The notes under the pieces were generated by a model. That model made no database searches. It was given only the letters and a program-made list of their open reading frames with translations, and was not told the DNA's origin. A stretch of DNA of 64,000 nt from Pseudonocardia endophytica. Its GTDB lineage: Bacteria; Actinomycetota; Actinomycetes; Mycobacteriales; Pseudonocardiaceae. The position numbers and the translations under genes are program-made. The stretch is from positions 2,728,001 through 2,792,000 of the forward strand of contig NZ_SMFZ01000001.1 of the NCBI RefSeq assembly GCF_004339565.1, read 5' to 3'. Shown here one piece after another: positions 46,430-53,599 of the stretch. Within the stretch, counting starts at the first letter, position 1. Each line of letters begins with the position of its first letter.

Positions 46430-47230
46430 TCAGACGCGGGTCGGGAGGAGCGGCGCGAGCCAGCGGTCGTCGATCTCCCCGGACGCGACGAGCACCGCCG
46501 GGCCACAGAGCGTCGCACCGGTGTCGGTGATCGTCGCCCAGGTACGGCCACCCGGCGTGTCGACGGTCACGGTGCCGGTCCCGCCGTCCAGCGTCGCGGC
46601 AGCCGCGGCGACGATCCCGGTGCCGCAGGAGCGCGTCTCCCCCGACCCGCGCTCGAACACCCGGAACCGGACCGCGTCCGGCGCCGTGCGCGTCACGAAC
46701 TCGACGTTCACGCCGTGCGGGAACACGGCCGCGTCGAAGCCGGGCGCCGTGGAGAGGTCGAGCGCGTCCACGTCGTCCACCGGGCACACCAGATGCGGGT
46801 TCCCGACGTCGACGGCCGTCCCGTCCAGCGTCGTGCCGGTGACCGTCGCGGTCGACCGGACGCCGAGCGCGGCGCGTCCCATCTCGACGGTGACCAGGTC
46901 GTCGGCGACGGTCACCGCGCGCTCACCAGCGCGGGTGTGCACGACGAACTCGCGTCTCGACTCCAGGCCGGAGTCCACGAGGTAGCGGGCGAACACGCGC
47001 ACGCCGTTGCCGCACATCTCGGCCAGCGACCCGTCGGAGTTGCGGTAGTCCATGAACCAGCCGCCGGACGGAGCCGTGGCCACCCGGATCAGGCCGTCGC
47101 CGCCGATCCCGGCCCGCCGGTCGCAGATCGCGCGGACCGCGTCCGGACCGATGTCCAGCTCGTCGTGCGGGTCCGGGACCAGCACGAAGTCGTTCTCGGT
47201 GCCGTGCCCCTTGACGAACCGTACGGACAT
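46430..47230 (-). CDS. dapF: Diaminopimelate epimerase
   Basis: Interconverts LL- and meso-DAP for lysine and peptidoglycan. 266 aa. FVKGHGTENDFVLVPD starts the fold; SLAEMCGNGVRVF holds the first catalytic Cys and GSGETRSCGTG the second. ATG 47230 lies 7 nt behind TAGTCT (minus strand, 47238-47243), a leaderless start. It lies between rimJ and glpR, genes adjacent in related species. Confidence 0.95.
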   Translation of the reverse strand: MSVRFVKGHGTENDFVLVPDPHDELDIGPDAVRAICDRRAGIGGDGLIRVATAPSGGWFMDYRNSDGSLAEMCGNGVRVFARYLVDSGLESRREFVVHTRAGERAVTVADDLVTVEMGRAALGVRSTATVTGTTLDGTAVDVGNPHLVCPVDDVDALDLSTAPGFDAAVFPHGVNVEFVTRTAPDAVRFRVFERGSGETRSCGTGIVAAAAATLDGGTGTVTVDTPGGRTWATITDTGATLCGPAVLVASGEIDDRWLAPLLPTRV

Positions 47231-47240
47231 GCCCACCAGA

Positions 47241-47900
47241 CTAGTGAGAGGCGCGGCCCTGCCGGACGAGCCGTCCGGCCAGCCCACCGGCCGGGAGTTC
47301 CTCGGCCGTGATCGCGTAGCTGTGGTGGTCGCGCCAGGCGCCGTCCACGTCGAGGTAGCGCAGCAGCACGCCCTCGTGGCGGAAGCCCAGCTTGGCCAGC
47401 ACACGCAGGCTGGCGACGTTCTCCGGGCGGACGGTGGCCTCGAGCCGGTGCAGGCGCACGGCACGGAAGCAGTGGTCGACGACGAGTGCGACGGCCGCCG
47501 TCGTCACGCCCTTGCCGGAGAGCCTGCTGTCGCACCAGTAGCCGACGTAGCCGGACAGCAGCGGCTCGCGGACGACGTTGCCGACCATGACGTGCCCGGC
47601 CAGCCGTCCGTCGACGGTGATCGCGTACGGCAGCGTGCTGCCCCGGCGGGCAGCCGCGCGCAACAGGTACCAGCGGCCCGGCCACTCGACCGCGCTGTTG
47701 CGCCGGGCCCACCCGCCGTAGGGGGTGGGCTCCCACGGCGTCAGGTACTGCTCGTCGCGGATCCGGATCGCCGACCAGGCGCGCGCGTCACCGAGCCGGA
47801 CGGGGCGCAGCGCCACCTCCCCCGCCGGTGTCCGCAGCGGCCCGAGCCGGCTCGGCCAGCCCGGATGCCCCCCGAGAGGCTCCGGGTCACGCACGTCCAC
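47241..47900 (-). CDS. rimJ: GNAT family N-acetyltransferase, RimJ-like
   Basis: 219 aa GNAT enzyme, likely a protein N-alpha-acetyltransferase. VALRPVRLGDARAWSAIR opens the fold; YWCDSRLSGKGVTTAAVALVV is the acetyl-CoA motif (here SGKGV in place of RGxG); VRPENVASLRVLAKLGFRHEG is motif B. GTG overlaps glp by 14 bp. galU-glp-rimJ-glpR is a conserved actinobacterial group, which supports the name. Confidence 0.86.
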   Translation of the reverse strand: MDVRDPEPLGGHPGWPSRLGPLRTPAGEVALRPVRLGDARAWSAIRIRDEQYLTPWEPTPYGGWARRNSAVEWPGRWYLLRAAARRGSTLPYAITVDGRLAGHVMVGNVVREPLLSGYVGYWCDSRLSGKGVTTAAVALVVDHCFRAVRLHRLEATVRPENVASLRVLAKLGFRHEGVLLRYLDVDGAWRDHHSYAITAEELPAGGLAGRLVRQGRASH

Positions 47901-49107
47901 GGGGCAGGAGCTCGACCTGCTCGCCGACGGTCAGCTCCGCCGTGTCCTCACCGACGATCGCCAGGGCGTTCACCTCGGCCAGCACGGCGAGCATCTGCCG
48001 GCCCGACGAGCCCAACGGCTGGGCCAGGTACTCGCCGCCTCCCTCCTCGCGCAGCAGCCGCGCCGGCAGGTACGAGCGCCGTCCCTGCGGCGAGACGACC
48101 GGCGAGGTCAGGCGCGCGGTGACGGTCTTGCGGTAGGGCTCCAGGCCGAGCGCGAGCCGCACCAACGGTCGTGCGAACACCTCGAACAGGACGAGCGCCG
48201 TCGCCGGGTGGGAGGGGAACAGGAACACCGGGACGGCGTCCGGCCCGAGTCGCCCGTACCCCTGGGCGGATCCCGGGTGCACGGCGACCCGGGTGTCGTC
48301 GATCCCGCCGAGCTCGGCGAGTCCGGCGCGGGCCTCCGCGGCCACCGCACCACCGCCCGCGCCACAGACGATGATCACTTCGCTGGCCGGCAGCAGGTCC
48401 TCGACGGCAGCCCTGATCTCCGCGGCGTTCCCGCCGGCCGTGCGCGACCGGTTCGTGGCGGCGCCCGCCTCACGGGCGGCCGCGACGATCGCGTGCGAGC
48501 ACACGTCCGCGACCTGCCCGGACGCGGCCGAGCGCGACACCTCGACCAGCTCGTCGCCGACCGAGACGACCGAGACCCGCGGGCGCGGGTGCACGAGCAG
48601 CTTGTCCCGACCGGCCGCGGCGAGCATCGCCACCTGCACGGCGCCGACGACATCGCCCTCGCGCACGGCGACGTCACCGGACTGCACGTCCTCACCGATC
48701 CGCCGCACGAAACCGGCCGACGGCACCCCGCGATGCACCTGCACGCGCGCCGACCCGCCGTCGGTCCACCCGACCGGGGCGACGGCGTCGGCCAGCGTAG
48801 GCAGCGGCGCCCCGGCCGCGACCCGGACGGCCTGTCCGGGCTGCAGCCGCAGCGGCTGCCGGGATCCGGCCGCGATCTCGCCGACGACGGGGACCGTCGC
48901 CGGCTGGGTCGAGCCCGCACCCGCGACGTCCACGCTGCGCACGGCGTAACCGTCGATCGCGGCCTGGTCGAACACCGGGAGGGGCCGGGCCGCGACGACC
49001 TCCTCGGCACTGCGCAGGCCCTGGGCGTCGGCGATCGCGACCCGCACCGGGGCGGGCCGCACCGCGACGTCCATGATCCGCGACAGCTGCTCGTCGACCG
49101 TGCGCAC
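47887..49107 (-). CDS. glp: Gephyrin-like MoeA protein Glp
   Basis: 406 aa molybdotransferase-fold protein. AIDGYAVRSVDV is the MoeA N-terminal motif (DGYA); RIGEDVQSGDV and the MoCF domain (VSVVSVGDELVE, VIIVCGAGGGAVA, FLFPSHPATALVLFEVF) follow. In MoeA enzymes the last motif normally reads LPGNPVA; here it is FPSHPAT, and the GGxSxG loop is GAGGGA, changes that fit the division-linked Glp of Corynebacterium rather than a Moco enzyme. glpR two genes downstream supports that role. Confidence 0.88.
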   Translation of the reverse strand: MRTVDEQLSRIMDVAVRPAPVRVAIADAQGLRSAEEVVAARPLPVFDQAAIDGYAVRSVDVAGAGSTQPATVPVVGEIAAGSRQPLRLQPGQAVRVAAGAPLPTLADAVAPVGWTDGGSARVQVHRGVPSAGFVRRIGEDVQSGDVAVREGDVVGAVQVAMLAAAGRDKLLVHPRPRVSVVSVGDELVEVSRSAASGQVADVCSHAIVAAAREAGAATNRSRTAGGNAAEIRAAVEDLLPASEVIIVCGAGGGAVAAEARAGLAELGGIDDTRVAVHPGSAQGYGRLGPDAVPVFLFPSHPATALVLFEVFARPLVRLALGLEPYRKTVTARLTSPVVSPQGRRSYLPARLLREEGGGEYLAQPLGSSGRQMLAVLAEVNALAIVGEDTAELTVGEQVELLPRGRA

Positions 49108-49110
49108 GAG

Positions 49111-49995
49111 CTAGCCCTTCAGCCGCTCGTCGAGCCAGGTGCGCAGGCTGTCGCCGTACTCGGGATGCTGTAGCGCGTAGTCGACGAACGCACGCACGTA
49201 GCCCCCCGGGTTGCCGAGGTCGTGCCGGCCGCCGCGGTGCACGACGACGTGCACCGGGTGCCCCTCGGAGATCAGCAGTGCGACGGCGTCGGTGAGCTGC
49301 AGCTCGCCGCCGGAGCCCGGGGTGATCCGCTCGAGCGCGTCGAAGATCGCCCGGTCGAGCAGGTAGCGGCCGGCCGCGGCGAACGTGGACGGCGCGTCCT
49401 CCGGCTCCGGCTTCTCGACCATCCCGTGGACCTGCTTCACGTCCTCGTCGCCGGTGTCCGAGACCTCGAACACCCCGTACGCGGAGATCTGGTCGAGCGG
49501 CACGTCGAACGCGCAGAGGACGCTGCCGCCGAACCGCTCGCGGACGGCGGACATCTTCTCCAGCACACCCGTCGGCAGCACCAGGTCGTCCGGCAGCAGC
49601 ACGGCGACGGCCTGCTCGTCGTCGGCCAGTGCGGGTCCGGCCTGCGCGACCGCGTGCCCGAGCCCCCTGGGTTCGTACTGGTAGACCGTGTCCGCCTCGA
49701 TCAGGGCGGGCGCCCTGCGGATCTTCGCGAGCTGGTCGTCCTTGCCGCGAGCCTCGAGCGCCTTCTCCAGCTCGGAGTTGCTCCGGAAGTACTCGGCGAC
49801 GGCCTCCTTGCCCGGTGACGTCACGATCAGCAGGCGCTGGGCGCCCGCCTGCGCGGCCTCGGCGGCGACCAGCTCGATCCCGGGCGTGTCGACGACCGGG
49901 AGGAGTTCCTTGGGAACGGCCTTCGTCGTCGGCAGGAACCGGGTGCCCAGACCGGCGGCCGGGACCACGGCGGTGCGGAACGAGGGGCTCGTCAT
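49111..49995 (-). CDS. galU: UTP-glucose-1-phosphate uridylyltransferase
   Basis: Makes UDP-glucose for cell-wall glycans and trehalose. 294 aa. AAGLGTRFLPTTKAVPKE is the nucleotide-binding signature; EPRGLGHAVAQA and VLLPDDLVLP follow; GMVEKPEPEDAPS is the sugar-phosphate motif. ATG 49995 lies 8 nt behind TAGGCT (minus strand, 50004-50009), a leaderless start. Ends 3 bp before the glp start. Confidence 0.96.
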   Translation of the reverse strand: MTSPSFRTAVVPAAGLGTRFLPTTKAVPKELLPVVDTPGIELVAAEAAQAGAQRLLIVTSPGKEAVAEYFRSNSELEKALEARGKDDQLAKIRRAPALIEADTVYQYEPRGLGHAVAQAGPALADDEQAVAVLLPDDLVLPTGVLEKMSAVRERFGGSVLCAFDVPLDQISAYGVFEVSDTGDEDVKQVHGMVEKPEPEDAPSTFAAAGRYLLDRAIFDALERITPGSGGELQLTDAVALLISEGHPVHVVVHRGGRHDLGNPGGYVRAFVDYALQHPEYGDSLRTWLDERLKG

Positions 49996-50031
49996 GGTCG
50001 GCGAGCCTATCTGCGCGGTTACTCTGCGGGC

Positions 50032-50658
50032 GTGACGGCTCGCGAGGACACCCCGGGGTTATCGGACGAGAAGCGCCTGCTGCGGCGCCGTCTGCTGGAC
50101 GCGCGCTCGGCACGGTCCGACGACGAGCGCGCCGCGTCGACCCGCGCACTGGCCGGTCACGTGCTCGATCTCGCTCGCGACATGCGCGGTCCGGTCTGCT
50201 GCTACCTCCCGATCGGCCCGGAGCCGGGCGCCACCGGATCGGGTGCGACGACCGTGCCGGACGCGCTGCTCGCCGCAGGCCACGAGGTGTACGCGCCGAT
50301 CGTGCCCGCCGAGCCGGGGCCGCTGGACTGGACGCGCTACGACGGGCCGGACGGCCTGGTCGAGGGCAAGCTCGGCGTGCGGGAGCCGGGCGGCCCGCGG
50401 CTCGGGACCGCGGCCGTCGCCGACGCCGGCCTGGTGCTGGTACCGGCGCTGGCCGTCGACCGGCGCGGTGCGCGGATCGGACGCGGCGGCGGCTACTACG
50501 ACCGGACGCTGCCCGCCGTGCCTGCCTCGACGCCACTGGCGGTCCTCCTGCACGACGACGAGCTGATCGACCACGTCCCTGCCGACGACCACGACGTCCG
50601 GGTAGGGCGAGTCGTGCTGCCCACCGACGGAGTGGTTGCCGTGCGGAACAACGGCTGA
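50032..50658 (+). CDS. 5-formyltetrahydrofolate cyclo-ligase
   Basis: Converts 5-formyl-THF to 5,10-methenyl-THF with ATP. 208 aa. KRLLRRRLLDARSAR opens the family fold, and ALAVDRRGARIGRGGGYYDR is the ATP/folate signature. GTG 50032 is 6 nt behind TACTCT (50020-50025), a leaderless start; divergent from galU, 36 bp between starts. Confidence 0.93.
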   Translation: MTAREDTPGLSDEKRLLRRRLLDARSARSDDERAASTRALAGHVLDLARDMRGPVCCYLPIGPEPGATGSGATTVPDALLAAGHEVYAPIVPAEPGPLDWTRYDGPDGLVEGKLGVREPGGPRLGTAAVADAGLVLVPALAVDRRGARIGRGGGYYDRTLPAVPASTPLAVLLHDDELIDHVPADDHDVRVGRVVLPTDGVVAVRNNG

Positions 50659-50674
50659 GCCCGACGGGTTATGC

Positions 50675-50701
50675 TTGGCACTCGCATCTATCGAGTGCCA
50701 G
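50675..50701 (+). promoter_or_regulatory. CIRCE operator (HrcA site) at the ruc promoter
   Basis: TTGGCACTC (50675-50683), 9-bp spacer, GAGTGCCAG (50693-50701) matches the CIRCE consensus TTAGCACTC-N9-GAGTGCTAA closely and has exact 9-bp spacing. It overlaps the -10 TATGCT (50670-50675) and the expected start point, so HrcA should repress here. Confidence 0.85.
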
Positions 50702-50723
50702 GTCCGTTACCGCGGAGGATGTT

Positions 50724-51104
50724 GTGCCGACCTACCAGTACGCATGCACGGCGTGTGACCACCGTTTCGACGCGGTGCAGGCGTTCTCCGACGACGCACT
50801 CACGGAGTGCCCGGAGTGCGGCGGGAAGCTGCGCAAGGTGTTCTCCTCGGTCGGGATCGTGTTCAAGGGCAGCGGCTTCTACCGCACGGACAGCCGTGGC
50901 GGTTCGGTGAACGGGTCCGGGTCGGACTCCGGGAAGTCGGAGTCGGGCACGTCGGAGTCCGGCTCGTCGTCGTCCGAGAGCAACTCGTCCTCCTCGTCGT
51001 CGTCCTCGTCGGACTCGAGCAAGGCGTCCTCCGGTTCGTCGTCGGGTTCGTCGTCCTCAGGGTCCTCCTCGACCACCAGTTCCGCGGCCGCCGCGAGCTC
51101 CTGA
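50724..51104 (+). CDS. ruc: FmdB-type zinc-ribbon protein, Ruc-like redox-regulated chaperone
   Basis: 126 aa. N-terminal zinc ribbon (about 1-55) with two CxxC pairs, YACTACDHRF and TECPECGGK. The rest (about 56-126) is a low-complexity tail nearly all Ser, Gly and Thr, expected to be disordered. In M. tuberculosis Rv0991c (Ruc), beside the folate cyclo-ligase gene, is an HrcA-controlled holdase activated by oxidation; the CIRCE element and position here match. GTG 50724 has GGAGG upstream (GCGGAGGATGTT). Confidence 0.88.
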   Translation: MPTYQYACTACDHRFDAVQAFSDDALTECPECGGKLRKVFSSVGIVFKGSGFYRTDSRGGSVNGSGSDSGKSESGTSESGSSSSESNSSSSSSSSSDSSKASSGSSSGSSSSGSSSTTSSAAAASS

Positions 51105-51192
51105 CCCCCGAGTTGTCCACAACCTGACGACTCCGTCCACAGGCGGACGATCGTCGGGTCCGGACGGCGCCCGCGGCCCCTACCGTCGAGGC

Positions 51193-51876
51193 GTGGGGAC
51201 ATCGACCCCGGGTGACCGCCCGGCCCGGTCGCTCGCGCCGCCGGGGTGGCAGCGGGCGCTCGCCGTGCTGCGTGGCCCGGACTGGGCGCGCACGGCACTG
51301 ATCCGCCGGATCGCCGCGGGCCTGCTCACCCTGGCCGCCGTCGCGCTCCTGCTCGTACCGGAGGACGCGCCGGCCGAGACGTCCGTGCTGGTCGCCGTGC
51401 GGGACCTGGCTCCGGGCTCCACCGTCGCGGCCGCCGACCTCGCCGTGCGGCGCTGGCCGACCGCCCAGGTCCCGGCGGGTGCTCTGCACGCCGTCCCGGA
51501 CGCCGACGGGCGGGTGCTCGCGGGTGCCGTTCGCGCCGGTGAGGCGCTGACCGACCTCCGGCTGATCGGTCCGCAACTCGTGGTGCGCGCCGGTGGTCCG
51601 GACGCGGCGGCCGTGCCGCTGCGCCCCGCCGATCCGGCGGTGGCCGCACTGCTCGCGCCGGGAACCGTCGTCGACGTCGTGGCGCCAGGGGACGGCGCGG
51701 GCGGCGCTCGGGTGGTCGCGGGCCGGGCGACCGTGCTGTCCGTGCTCGCCACCGCGCCCGGCGGTCCGGGTCGTGGCACCGAGGGGCCGCTGGTGCTGGT
51801 CGCGCTCCCGCAGGACGTCGCGACCGAGGTGGCGGCCGCGTCGCTGGCCGGTGAGCTGGCGGTGACGCTGCGGTGA
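51193..51876 (+). CDS. SAF domain protein (CpaB/RcpC-like)
   Basis: 227 aa. One N-terminal TM helix (about 38-55, IAAGLLTLAAVALLLV) then an extracytoplasmic SAF domain (about 60-125: VRDLAPGSTVAAADLAVRRWP, VLAGAVRAGEALTDLRL) and a C-terminal RcpC-like half. CpaB proteins serve in Flp pilus assembly, but no pilus genes are nearby. GTG 51193 is 6 nt behind TACCGT (51181-51186), a leaderless start. Confidence 0.85.
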   Translation: MGTSTPGDRPARSLAPPGWQRALAVLRGPDWARTALIRRIAAGLLTLAAVALLLVPEDAPAETSVLVAVRDLAPGSTVAAADLAVRRWPTAQVPAGALHAVPDADGRVLAGAVRAGEALTDLRLIGPQLVVRAGGPDAAAVPLRPADPAVAALLAPGTVVDVVAPGDGAGGARVVAGRATVLSVLATAPGGPGRGTEGPLVLVALPQDVATEVAAASLAGELAVTLR

Positions 51877-51978
51877 GGGGGCGCGCCACCGCGGGCATCG
51901 ACCACACGCTCGACGGACCCGTCGGCGAGTCCGGCGACGGCCCGCCCGCACGCCTCGGCCGTTCCCAGGTGATCCACA

Positions 51979-52045
51979 CCGGTCGACATGGCACTCATGG
52001 CTGTCCGAGTGGGTCCGCGACAACCGTGAGTGCCATCTCGACCGG
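51979..52045. repeat. 67-bp palindromic repeat A, copy 3
   Basis: Same length as copies 1 and 2. Starts CCGGTCGACATGGCACTCAT and ends GAGTGCCATCTCGACCGG; the outer 18-22 bases of each arm are nearly perfectly complementary. The central loop differs fully from the other copies. Lies 102 bp past the SAF gene. Confidence 0.85.
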
Positions 52046-52099
52046 ATTTCCACTACTTCGCCCACAGGTGAGCGCTGCCTCGCGGAGTTCGGTCGCGGC

Positions 52100-52267
52100 T
52101 CAGCCGTGGTGGGGCGGGCGGTCCTCGCGCAGGTGGCGCTCGCGGTCGTCGGCGTCCTCGCGCTCGGAGGCGGACCCGCCGTCCGCTCTCTCGTCGCGCG
52201 TGGTCGGCGCGTCGTCGCCGAACACCTCGGCGAGGCGGCGGCGCACGGAATCGGGCAGGTCGGTCAT
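52100..52267 (-). CDS. Small 55-aa conserved-type protein
   Basis: Begins MTDLPDSVRRRLAEVFGDD and ends in a highly charged stretch finishing REDRPPHHG. GGAGG stands before the ATG at 52267. I believe this to be the small actinobacterial protein seen beside antitoxin-like genes (LPxxVRRRLAEVFGD), of unknown function. Divergent from the MT0933-like gene. Confidence 0.6.
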   Translation of the reverse strand: MTDLPDSVRRRLAEVFGDDAPTTRDERADGGSASEREDADDRERHLREDRPPHHG

Positions 52268-52373
52268 GCCTCCATCGTGCCGCGATCTCACGCGAACGCC
52301 CACATGGTGCCAACATGGGCGCCAGCACCGCACGACGCGTGCGCTGCACACGGGAAGCGAGGAAGGATCCGCG

Positions 52374-52850
52374 ATGGGGTTCCTGGACAAGGCGAAGGAA
52401 GCCGCCGAGAACGCGCTGGAGAAGGCGGGTCCGGCTCTGGAGAAGGCCAAGGAGAAGGCGGGCCCGGCGTTCGAGAAGGCCAGGGAGCAGGCCGGTCCCG
52501 CGCTGGACAAGGTCGCCGAGCAGGTCGACAAGGCCACCGGCGGCAAGTACTCCGACCAGATCGACGGCGTGAAGGGCAAGGCGCAGGACGCCCTGGGGAC
52601 GAACCCGCCGCCCGCGCCGGGTGCCGGGACGCACGGCAGCGGCGTGTCCGCGGTTCCGCCGTCGCCGCCCGGCGGGGACGCGCTGTCCCCGCAGGACCAC
52701 CGCCCGGCCGACACTACGCCGTCGAACGACGGGCCGTCCGCCGTGCCGCCGCCCCCGCCGGGTGGCGACAAGCCGTCGAACCAGGACCCGAAGCCGGGCA
52801 CGGCGAGCGGCCCGGACCAGCCGCCCGCGGTTCCGCCGCCGTCGGCCTGA
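52374..52850 (+). CDS. MT0933-like antitoxin-family helical protein
   Basis: 158 aa. The N-terminal half is an amphipathic helix built of short repeats (LEKAGPALEKAKEKAGPAF, EKAREQAGPALDKV), then VDKATGGKYSDQIDGV, the signature of proteins annotated as antitoxin Rv0909/MT0933. The C-terminal half is Pro/Gly/Asp-rich. No toxin gene stands next to it, so the antitoxin label is formal. GGAAGG lies upstream of ATG 52374. Confidence 0.82.
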   Translation: MGFLDKAKEAAENALEKAGPALEKAKEKAGPAFEKAREQAGPALDKVAEQVDKATGGKYSDQIDGVKGKAQDALGTNPPPAPGAGTHGSGVSAVPPSPPGGDALSPQDHRPADTTPSNDGPSAVPPPPPGGDKPSNQDPKPGTASGPDQPPAVPPPSA

Positions 52851-52868
52851 CGCTCCGTCCGGCCGCGT

Positions 52869-52895
52869 CCGCCCGGCGGTTCCTCCGCCGGGCGG
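52869..52895. terminator. Perfect 11-bp-stem terminator between convergent genes
   Basis: CCGCCCGGCGG (52869-52879), 5-nt loop, CCGCCGGGCGG (52885-52895). It fills the 45-bp gap between the convergent stops of the MT0933-like gene and moaB, so it should stop transcription from both sides. No T-run. Confidence 0.75.
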
Positions 52896-53393
52896 TCAGG
52901 CGTCCAGCCCGGACAGCTCCGAGATCACGTGCGGGACCAGCGGCGTCAGCGTCGCCATGCCGTCCCGCACCGCGGCACGCGACGGCGCCAGGTTCACGAC
53001 GAGTGTGCTGCCGGACACACCGACCAGCCCGCGGGACAGCCCCGCGTCCACCGCCCCGGCGGCCAGCCCGGAGGCCCGCACCGCCTCGGCGATACCGGGG
53101 ATGGGGCGGTCCAGCACGCCCTGCGTCGCGTCCGGCGTGACGTCGCGCGGTGACACCCCGGTTCCACCGACGGTCACGACGAGGTCGACGCCGCCGATCA
53201 CGGCCGTGTTCAACGCGCTGCGGATCGCGACCAGGTCACCGGGCGCGAAGACCACGCCGTCGACCAGGAAGTTCGCCTCCTCCAGCAGCTCCCTGACCAG
53301 CGGTCCCGTGGTGTCGGATCGCTCGCCACCGGCCACCCGGTCGTCCACGATCACGACGAGTGCTCGGCCGATCTGCGGGTCCGCCATCTGCAT
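52896..53393 (-). CDS. moaB: MoaB/MogA-type molybdenum cofactor protein (MoaB2)
   Basis: 165 aa MoCF-fold protein. RALVVIVDDRVAGGE starts the fold, and VVTVGGTGVSPRDVTPDAT is the MPT-binding signature; LVVNLAPSRAAVRDGM ends it. ATG 53393 lies 6 nt behind TAGGGT on the minus strand, a leaderless start. As in M. tuberculosis it follows mprA-mprB-pepD. Confidence 0.93.
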   Translation of the reverse strand: MQMADPQIGRALVVIVDDRVAGGERSDTTGPLVRELLEEANFLVDGVVFAPGDLVAIRSALNTAVIGGVDLVVTVGGTGVSPRDVTPDATQGVLDRPIPGIAEAVRASGLAAGAVDAGLSRGLVGVSGSTLVVNLAPSRAAVRDGMATLTPLVPHVISELSGLDA

Positions 53394-53599
53394 GCCCGCC
53401 ACCCTAGCGAGGCGTTTTCGGCGGCCGATTCGGGCCGTGCCGACGCAGGGAGGGGGAACCTGCGCCGGCACGTCCCTTGGTCACCCGGTCGGTGGGGCAC
53501 CACCGGTCGGGCGGCTCCCAGACCACCATGCGGTCGATTCACACGTCAACGACAGTGCGACGGTGGCCACGATGAGGGACGGATCAGAGTACCCGCCCG

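Noticed and set aside
50920-51090. Repetitive TCG/TCC-rich DNA that might be taken for a repeat array
   Set aside because: It is the coding sequence of the Ser-rich tail of the Ruc-like protein; no unit of fixed length and no spacers, so not CRISPR.
51193-51876. Flp/Tad pilus locus
   Set aside because: The CpaB-like SAF protein stands alone; no pilin, CpaF or TadB/C genes are within the window.
52374-52850. Toxin-antitoxin module
   Set aside because: The family label is antitoxin, but neither neighbour looks like a toxin; the divergent 55-aa protein is too charged and short to claim.
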